A stretch of 64,000 nucleotides of DNA from an uncultured Candidatus Saccharibacteria bacterium (GTDB taxonomy: Bacteria > Patescibacteriota > Saccharimonadia > Saccharimonadales > Saccharimonadaceae): positions 62,001-126,000 of the forward strand of contig CALIJG010000019.1 of NCBI GenBank assembly GCA_938018005.1, read 5' to 3'. The stretch's first letter is position 1; every line of letters starts with the position of its first letter. The position numbers and the translations under genes are program-made. Below are positions 58,692-64,000 of this stretch, piece by piece. The notes under the pieces are model-generated. The model ran no database searches. It was not told the DNA's origin and saw nothing but the letters and a program-made list of their open reading frames with translations.

Positions 58692-59297
58692 CTATATCTG
58701 AAACCCCTGAACTTTCGTCAGTGGCCAGAGGCGCAGACTGACGGGGCCAATTACGTCATAGAGTGGCACGGTGCCGAGGCCATTGCGTGAGTCAAGCGAG
58801 TAGCTGCCTTGACGGTGGTCACCCGCTACAAAAATCGATCCTTCGGGCACTGTCACCTCTGTATCACCACTAGTGGGAGAGCCAGGACCATCCCAGCTGT
58901 CGTCTGGGTGAAAGCCTTGTGGGTGTTCTTTGTTATAGACAGTCAGCGTCCCATCCTTGACGGTAACGCGCTCGCCTGCAAAGGCAATGACGCGCTTAAC
59001 GAGGTTCATATCCTCGCTGCCCGGGCTATAGAGCGGGTTCTTGAAGACGATAATCTGCCCCCGCTTGGGTGTGTATGAGTTATTTTGCAAATGCGCCATC
59101 GTGACGGGCAGGCGATTGACAATCAGCCGGTCGCCAGTGTAGAGCGTCTGCTCCATGCTTGGGCCAGTCACGCTAAAGCTACGAAATACAAAGGTGTTGA
59201 TAAGGAGTGTGCCAACAATGACGCACACCACAAAAATTACAAAGCCACCGATATCCTTGAGCCTGGGGTGGCGGGTCAAAAAACTTGCTTCCATCAT
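58692..59297 (-). CDS. lepB: Signal peptidase I
   Basis: A 201-residue enzyme with one N-terminal membrane helix (IGGFVIFVVCVIVGTLLINTFVF), the catalytic Ser in VTGPSMEQTL, the general-base Lys in NLVKRVIAFAGE and the conserved box VAGDHRQGSYSLDSRNG (GDN.. variant: GDHRQGSYDSR type). It removes signal peptides outside the membrane. Two ATGs in a row are candidate starts, five and eight bases after TATAAT. The family length and motif order are complete. Confidence 0.9.
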   Translation of the reverse strand: MMEASFLTRHPRLKDIGGFVIFVVCVIVGTLLINTFVFRSFSVTGPSMEQTLYTGDRLIVNRLPVTMAHLQNNSYTPKRGQIIVFKNPLYSPGSEDMNLVKRVIAFAGERVTVKDGTLTVYNKEHPQGFHPDDSWDGPGSPTSGDTEVTVPEGSIFVAGDHRQGSYSLDSRNGLGTVPLYDVIGPVSLRLWPLTKVQGFQI

Positions 59298-59366
59298 GAA
59301 GTATTATATCACTAAATGCGGGCGGAGGGGAGGAATTGAGAAAAGTTATCTTTCGTCTAAAAATAT

Positions 59367-59851
59367 TTATTGATACTCAATACGATCAACAAGCTGTGTA
59401 TATATGTCTGCAGGAACTCGTCTAACTTTTAAGTCTTGGTCCGGATTGCCACGTGCCGCAAGACGTGCTGATTGGTCTAGCCACTGTTCTATATCACGTC
59501 CAGGCTGAGGTCGTCCGCTATTTAACAAGAGAGGATACTGCATTGCTACATATGCACGACAAAGCTCATAGACTGCTCGATCACCATAAGGGGTAGCGGC
59601 AATCTGATCCAACGGATATCCAATTTTTCGCGTATATCGGACGACATGAATGAGAACACCTCATTGAATGCGGCATGATCTTCTTTCCCTGTTTCTTCTC
59701 CAATGGTATCAGCATAAAAAACAGCTATTGCCCGGCGAGGAAACTCTCGCACATCTGGGTTTTGCTCGTGTATCTCTTTCTGATCTTTGGCGAGGTCGTT
59801 GTTTGTTGGTTCTTGGTTAGTTGCCTCAAAGTTTCCGGGTGAAATTGTCAT
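59367..59851 (-). pseudogene. Unknown gene split by a -1 frameshift at an A5 run
   Basis: From 59851 (AGGAG seven bases upstream) the frame reads MTISPGNFEATNQEPTNNDL through FSFMSSDIREK, then meets five A (59624-59628 on the minus strand). Beyond that, the reading frame that continues sensibly is the other one: IGYPLDQIAATPYGDRAVYE through VDRIEYQ at 59367. A -1 slip on the A run joins the two into a ~160-residue protein. The zero frame instead ends at 59546 after 100 residues. It may be a sequencing error, a pseudogene or slippage-based expression. No family is recognised. Confidence 0.5.
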
Positions 59852-59985
59852 AAAAACACTCCTGTTTATAAAACATAGAACAATTATTTTAAGGCTAGCG
59901 CGATGCAAGATTTTTATGAACTCTGCAAGCAAAAGCTAATATATATATCAATATATGGAGGTGGAGTCAAGCAGACAGCTATAGA

Positions 59986-60031
59986 AATTTTATAAAGAGA
60001 GCAGCCACTCAGTAATGAGTAGCTGCTCTCT
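59986..60031 (-). terminator. Hairpin terminator after the immunity-like gene
   Basis: A long stem AGAGAGCAGC-(T/C)-ACTCA / TGAGT-GCTGCTCTCT with a 4-base loop, followed on the minus strand by TTATAAAATTTC. It separates the 60051 gene from the frame-shifted gene. Confidence 0.7.
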
Positions 60032-60050
60032 TGAGCTATGCTGTTTGCTG

Positions 60051-60335
60051 CTATCGATCTACTACGATCTTAAAGTAGTCGTGATTAAATGCACCCTCCT
60101 CATCTTCTTCTACAATGGCAACTAAATTCTCGAGTGTTTTAATCTCTGTTTCTGCCAAGCGTTTGTTTTGCTTAGATAAGTTAGAGGCGACGCAGAGACA
60201 TATGTATTCTAACGAAATAGCCCACTCGCCGACTCTTGCGTATTCCCTTGCTTTTTCGGCTTGCGATTGAGACAAGTAAGGAGATTCGTCAATATAATTG
60301 TAAAGTGCTATCGTTTGTTTAACTTGTTCGCTCAT
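60051..60335 (-). CDS. MafI-like immunity family protein
   Basis: A 94-residue helical protein started at 60335, where TATAAT ends seven bases upstream. YLSQSQAEKAREYARVGEW followed by AISLEYICLCVASNLSKQ matches the layout of MafI-type immunity proteins (helix - gEw..ALE.iC..L), which protect against polymorphic toxins. No toxin gene is adjacent. The downstream neighbour on the same strand is the frame-shifted gene beyond a strong hairpin. The assignment is by recollection. Confidence 0.5.
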   Translation of the reverse strand: MSEQVKQTIALYNYIDESPYLSQSQAEKAREYARVGEWAISLEYICLCVASNLSKQNKRLAETEIKTLENLVAIVEEDEEGAFNHDYFKIVVDR

Positions 60336-60651
60336 GGACATAATTATAACATAAATCGTTAGTCTGTAGTGCATCGGTTACCTCCTCGGGTTATAAAGAT
60401 AAGTGTAATTATTTTAAGTAACTTCCAGCGGCTCTTATGGGATATGTTGCGATATGAAAATTATGAAAATATTGTTGAGGTCCGGGCTGTATCGTGATGT
60501 CCGTATGCAAAATAGTGCTGCATTGTGCAAATATGTGCTTATACTCCATACGACCACAGTCTCTCACGGCATTTTTGGCTTGCAAAGTGCAAGTTTGGGT
60601 GCGGTTTCGTATTTATTTTTTGGGGCAGATCCAGTATAGTAGAGAGAGTTT
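60336..60651. other. Intergenic region between the immunity-like and LCP genes
   Basis: About 316 bases containing the minus-strand TATAAT of the 60335 gene and, near the right end, TATAGT for the LCP gene. A small hairpin GGCTTGCA-aag-TGCAAGTT lies near 60580. A 61-codon frame at 60454-60639 has no supporting signals. Nothing else is evident. Confidence 0.4.
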
Positions 60652-62394
60652 ATGGCGGGTCGCAATTCGATAGATGGTTTTCGGTCACAAGATGGCGGGG
60701 CGGTGGATAGACGTCCTCGCTCGCTTCGTCGTGCCGATGGCTCGATGCCGCGGATGGGCCGCTCGATGACGGGCACGGCTGGCTCTAGTCGCAGCTTGGT
60801 CACAGCAGAGCAGCCAAGGAATTATACACCACGCCGCAGTGCGTCTATCAGCACCAATAACCCCAGCAGTAGCCTAACCGACTTCGACATCAATCCAAGC
60901 GATAACATATTTGCTGACCTCGAGCAGGGCAGCGGCAAGCGAGGCCGCAAAGGCCGCAAGAAGCCGCAATCGACGCGGCGCAAATGGATCAAGCGTATCA
61001 TCATCGCCCTCGTCATCATTGGTGTGGGCTTTGGTGCGATGCTGCTGTGGCGGGCCTTTATGGCGAGCTCGCATATCTTTAAAGGTGATATCTTTGGCTT
61101 GATCCAGCAGAAGGAGCTTAAGGCAGATAGCAACGGCCGGAGCAATATTCTCTTGCTTGGCACATCGGAGGACGACCCAGGTCACGAGGGGTCATACCTG
61201 ACTGATTCCATCATGATCCTAAGCGTTAGCCAGAGCAAGAAGGATGCCTATATGATTAGCATCCCGCGCGATCTCTACGTCAAATATCATCGGTCGTGTA
61301 ACTCAGGCAATGCAGGCAAGATTAATGAGTACTTCAACTGCGTCAATAGCGATTGGTCGAGCACCGAGGCAGAGGATGAGCGCCAAGCCGCTTCGCGCAA
61401 GTTCTTTGGTAATATCGTGGGGCTAGACTTGCAATACAGTGTGCATGTCAATTACACTGTGCTGCGCGACCTGGTCTCGGCATTGGGTGGCATCAAAGTG
61501 ACGATCGAGAGCCGTGACCCCCGTGGCCAGATGGATGGTAACTTCGACTGGAAATGTCGGGGCGGAAACCCTCGCGCGAGCCATGCCACGATGGTTAAGA
61601 ATTGCCCGCCGAATGGCCACTTCATCGACTATCCCAATGGGCCGGTCAATCTCGATGCTGAGCATGCGCTCTACTTAGCGCAGGCACGCGGTGCTTCGGG
61701 CATATCCTACGGCTTTGAGCAGTCCAACTTCGACCGCGAGAAGAACCAACAGAAGGTGCTCGTGGCTATCAAAGAAAAGGCAACGAGTGCTGGTACCCTG
61801 ACGAACTTTGGTGCGGTGACGGGGATCATTGATGCACTAGGCAAGAACCTCCGTACCAACTTTGAGACAAGTGAGATCCGTACACTTATGTCGTTGGGGC
61901 AAAATATTAAGAGTGATGCTATTAAGAGTGTGAGCCTACTAAACACAACCGTTGGTGACCTAGTGGTGGCGCAGACGGTTGGTGGTATTAGCTCGGTGGT
62001 GCCCGCAGCGGGCACATACGATTATAGCCAGATCCAAGCGTACATCAACAAGACGCTCAATGCCACAGAGGTATCTAAAGAGTCAGCCCATGTTGTCGTC
62101 CTCAATGCATCAGGCGCATCAGGGGTAGCCAAGCGTGAGGCAGACAAGCTAGAGAAGCTTGGCATGGTTATTGATAGTATTGATAACGCTCCAAGTAGCG
62201 GCAGCGCAGGGAGCAACAAGATCTACCAAGTGGCTGGGAGAGCTAGCGCGCCGCACACGAAGGCCAAGCTAGAGTCTATCTATCATGCCCAGGCTACCAC
62301 TGGCACACCGCCAGTGACTACTGGTAGTCACACGCAGTTTGTCGTCGTGGTTGGCCAGCCTACAACGGGTACTTCGTCGGCAATTAGCGATTAG
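60652..62394 (+). CDS. LCP (LytR-CpsA-Psr) family cell-wall glycopolymer transferase
   Basis: A 580-residue protein. A ~110-residue polar, Arg-rich cytoplasmic part (PRSLRRADGSMPRMGRSMTG) leads to a membrane helix (IIIALVIIGVGFGAMLLWRAF). The LCP domain has SNILLLGTSEDDPG, TDSIMILSVSQSKK, YMISIPRDLYVKY with the phospholipid-binding Arg, and LDAEHALYLAQARGASG. A C-terminal LytR_C-type domain (HVVVLNASGASGVAKREADK) ends the protein. LCP enzymes attach wall polymers from a polyprenyl carrier to peptidoglycan. TATAGT lies eleven bases before the ATG. Confidence 0.87.
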   Translation: MAGRNSIDGFRSQDGGAVDRRPRSLRRADGSMPRMGRSMTGTAGSSRSLVTAEQPRNYTPRRSASISTNNPSSSLTDFDINPSDNIFADLEQGSGKRGRKGRKKPQSTRRKWIKRIIIALVIIGVGFGAMLLWRAFMASSHIFKGDIFGLIQQKELKADSNGRSNILLLGTSEDDPGHEGSYLTDSIMILSVSQSKKDAYMISIPRDLYVKYHRSCNSGNAGKINEYFNCVNSDWSSTEAEDERQAASRKFFGNIVGLDLQYSVHVNYTVLRDLVSALGGIKVTIESRDPRGQMDGNFDWKCRGGNPRASHATMVKNCPPNGHFIDYPNGPVNLDAEHALYLAQARGASGISYGFEQSNFDREKNQQKVLVAIKEKATSAGTLTNFGAVTGIIDALGKNLRTNFETSEIRTLMSLGQNIKSDAIKSVSLLNTTVGDLVVAQTVGGISSVVPAAGTYDYSQIQAYINKTLNATEVSKESAHVVVLNASGASGVAKREADKLEKLGMVIDSIDNAPSSGSAGSNKIYQVAGRASAPHTKAKLESIYHAQATTGTPPVTTGSHTQFVVVVGQPTTGTSSAISD

Positions 62395-62701
62395 TGAGTG
62401 TAGTTTAATAAGCCGATAAGCTTCTGTTTTCGGTGTATGGTACTCGACTGTGCGGAGTATCAATATTCTTAACCCTCAAATTAAAAATAGATTATTATAA
62501 TAGCTCTTTCCCTCATCGAATAAGGTAGCGAGAAGGGGGGTTATTCCCATCTGTGAAGTGTAAAGACGGTTGGTTTGCCGACTATGTAGTCTTGTTACTG
62601 CTACTAAAGCAAGATAGCGCTCGCGCTTGCTACTTAACCTTAGCTTTGTATATAACGATTTAGGCGACCGAGCTACAAGGAGATACGAAAATACCTACTA
62701 T
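62395..62701. other. Intergenic region after the LCP gene
   Basis: A 307-bp stretch between converging genes. It has several weak inverted repeats (for example GCGCTCGCGC) but no clear terminator, RNA or open frame that I can support. Confidence 0.35.
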
Positions 62702-63091
62702 CTATCGCCCATGCCAAAACTGTTGCGTTTTCATCCACTCAGGATCCTGGGTGGAGAGCTTTGCATTGCTGAGTTCGTCATAGCAGCGCATTATGCTGGT
62801 ACGAAAAAGTGATTCCTGAACCTGGATCGATGAGTTCTTTATGATGCGATGTGGCAATCCGCGGCCAGCAAAGCATTGAGCAGCTGCATCGAATAGCTTG
62901 CGATCGGTCACTTGCCGTACATTCAGTACCTCTTTGTACGAACCTGATGGGAAGTGTCGTGGTATCTCACCACTAATGTAGCCAGTCAAAGCAAAGGCAG
63001 TCACCGGTACGGTAATAACGAGGAGAGGTGCGAGGATGGCAGCGACCACCCAGTGTTGCTTGGTGTTGCGAAAATAGAATTTGCCTGTCAT
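62702..63091 (-). CDS. Unknown single-pass membrane protein
   Basis: A 129-residue protein started at 63091 (TATACT eight bases upstream; the longer frame to 63139 overlaps that box). A short basic N-terminus (MTGKFYFRNTKQH) precedes a membrane helix (WVVAAILAPLLVITVPVTAFALTG). The external part has two Cys (AAQCFAGRG and MRCYDELS) that may form a disulphide. No family is recognised. Confidence 0.5.
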   Translation of the reverse strand: MTGKFYFRNTKQHWVVAAILAPLLVITVPVTAFALTGYISGEIPRHFPSGSYKEVLNVRQVTDRKLFDAAAQCFAGRGLPHRIIKNSSIQVQESLFRTSIMRCYDELSNAKLSTQDPEWMKTQQFWHGR

Positions 63092-63438
63092 ATATAGTGA
63101 GTATAGAGCGTATAGTATGGCTATTGTCAAACAAAGCAAATACTACCTGAATCTTATAATTCTTCTTCCTCAGTATTTGTTTCACCTTCCTTCTGATAAA
63201 ACGCAACAAGAGCTAGCACTCCTCGGGCATCAACTCTCTTACACTTATATAAAAAAGCGCATTTATTACAATCAATTTCACGCTCCACCGGAGGAAATGC
63301 GAGAGAAGCAGCATACGATCTTATCGTGATATTCTGTAACTTAGGCGCAGCAAAGCAACCTACGAAACAGGCGCAGCTAGCAGAATTATCTCGCCCTAGG
63401 CTCTTATTTTTTCGCCCAAAATGGTATAATAAAGAGCA
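63092..63438. other. Intergenic region before the final gene
   Basis: About 350 bases. It contains the minus-strand TATACT of the 63091 gene and the plus-strand TATAAT at 63425-63430 for the final gene. A minus-strand frame at 63154-63462 with clustered Cys is listed separately at low confidence. Confidence 0.4.
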
Positions 63439-63462
63439 ATGGATTTTTTGCATGGTACACAT
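63154..63462 (-). CDS. Possible small Cys-rich protein (doubtful)
   Basis: A 102-codon frame. Its C-terminal half, EREIDCNKCAFLYKCKRVDARG followed by LVAFYQKEGETNTEEEEL, has a CxxC...C arrangement that looks more protein-like than chance. However, its 5' end overlaps the promoter and start of the gene on the other strand, and no ribosome binding site is seen. A later non-ATG start is possible. Confidence 0.25.
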   Translation of the reverse strand: MCTMQKIHCSLLYHFGRKNKSLGRDNSASCACFVGCFAAPKLQNITIRSYAASLAFPPVEREIDCNKCAFLYKCKRVDARGVLALVAFYQKEGETNTEEEEL

Positions 63463-64000
63463 CGTCAGTCTCGGGTCAGTGAGGTCGTTTATGTGGCGCT
63501 CAATCTTGGGCTCGCGACGCTGCTGTTTTTGATCGTCCTAGAGGTGCAGTCGCCTTGGCTCGCGTTGGCACTGGTGATTGCCAGTAAATGGCGCGCGCTC
63601 GCAGTGCGGCCACGCTTTTGGCTTGCCAATATTGTGGCAAATATGATCGACCTCACGGTAGGTATTAGTGTTGTGATGTTGATGTATGCTGCTAGTGGAG
63701 TGATCTGGCTACAGGTTGTCTTGGCAGTGCTACATGCGTTGTGGTTAGTGGTGCTCAAGCCACGATCGGATCGCCGTTCGGTGGCTATTCAGGCGGGTGT
63801 TGGTGTCTTTGTTGGGGCGACTGCTCTTGCTATGAGTTCCTATCGGTGGGATGCCGCTCTAGTTGTGCTACCGCTGTGGGTGCTGGGGTACTGTGCTGCG
63901 CGGCATATTCTCGGTAGCTATGAGGAACCACTCACGCGTACCTACGCGCTGATTACCGCAACGATCTTTGCAGAGCTTGGCTGGGTGAGCTATCACTGGA
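63439..64000 (+). CDS. Multi-pass membrane protein, N-terminal part (cut by window edge)
   Basis: TATAAT ends eight bases before the ATG at 63439, and the frame stays open for 187 codons to the window end. The protein begins MDFLHGTHRQSRVSEVVYVA and then has about six hydrophobic helices (ALNLGLATLLFLIVLEV, LIDLTVGISVVMLMYAASG and others). It has a GAT...AMSSYRW segment and a GSYEEPLTRTYALITA loop towards the end. The family is not recognised. Confidence 0.65.
   Translation, partial: MDFLHGTHRQSRVSEVVYVALNLGLATLLFLIVLEVQSPWLALALVIASKWRALAVRPRFWLANIVANMIDLTVGISVVMLMYAASGVIWLQVVLAVLHALWLVVLKPRSDRRSVAIQAGVGVFVGATALAMSSYRWDAALVVLPLWVLGYCAARHILGSYEEPLTRTYALITATIFAELGWVSYHW

Noticed and set aside
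1..64000. Alternative genetic code (UGA as glycine)
   Set aside because: TGA serves as stop in ATGA overlaps (141, 3414, 11576) and Trp is encoded by TGG throughout.
1..64000. CRISPR array, transposase or insertion sequence
   Set aside because: No regularly spaced repeats and no transposase- or integrase-like frame were seen.

Overview
The window reads as chromosome from a Patescibacteria/CPR bacterium, most likely Saccharibacteria (TM7). This is inferred from its content: a GatD/MurT pair, MurA, MurB and LCP wall genes, dispersed type IV pilin genes, a VirD4/DUF87-like ATPase, a membrane-anchored Clp-type ATPase, very few biosynthetic genes, compact spacing and a base composition near 50% GC. 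TGA is an ordinary stop (it ends several ATGA-overlapping genes), so the UGA=Gly code of Gracilibacteria/SR1 is excluded. The tRNAs carry an encoded CCA. A striking number of genes have a TATAAT-like -10 box ending only 5-9 nt before the start codon, which implies widespread leaderless transcription.

Layout. 1-4.5 kb: an FKBP-type isomerase coupled to a nitrilase-like protein, then a polyamine operon (speD, DUF4178, membrane-fused speE). 4.9-9.4 kb: a P-loop kinase, a pilin-like protein, a coiled-coil protein, an HdeD-like protein, a GT-C glycosyltransferase and tRNA-Arg. 9.5-12.9 kb: an OpgC-like acyltransferase and gatD-murT. 12.9-17.4 kb: an unknown gene with a kinase-like partner, then a small membrane protein overlapping a membrane-anchored double AAA+ Clp ATPase. 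18-20.7 kb: tRNA-Gly, a phosphatase/HD-hydrolase cassette bracketed by a 52-bp inverted repeat, and a sugar transferase. 21-25 kb: tgt facing a queuosine-precursor transporter (queuosine salvage), tRNA-Arg, an MFS protein, tRNA-His. 25.3-33.3 kb: an HTH-MurA fusion, glyA, four pilin-like genes, murB and folD. 33.3-37.3 kb: tRNA-Lys, a TM2-like protein, tRNA-Arg, a frame-disrupted gene, a divergent response regulator/histidine kinase pair, a candidate structured ncRNA and tRNA-Glu. 37.4-38.7 kb: an AT-rich inserted gene with a HEPN-like RX4H motif. 38.8-47.4 kb: ybaB-recR, a lytic transglycosylase, a DHH phosphoesterase, cysS and a run of small genes resembling actinobacterial families. 47.5-64 kb: an AI-2E-type permease, a P-type ATPase, tRNA-Gln, a second SpeD-like protein lacking the pyruvoyl serine, the VirD4-like ATPase, parA-parB, lepB, an immunity-like gene, an LCP protein and a partial membrane protein.

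The strongest candidate for an undescribed system is a wall-precursor control circuit. MurA carries an N-terminal XRE-type helix-turn-helix. The murA promoter and the distant murB promoter both carry the palindrome ATATATCA-N4-TGATATAT exactly between their -35 and -10 boxes. This suggests that an enzyme-regulator fusion controls its own gene and the next enzyme of UDP-MurNAc synthesis. Secondary candidates are the serine-less SpeD paralogue, the ~235-nt structured RNA antisense to the end of the histidine kinase gene, the HEPN-like island beside tRNA-Glu, and the inverted-repeat cassette beside tRNA-Gly. All family assignments come from reading motifs; no database search was run.
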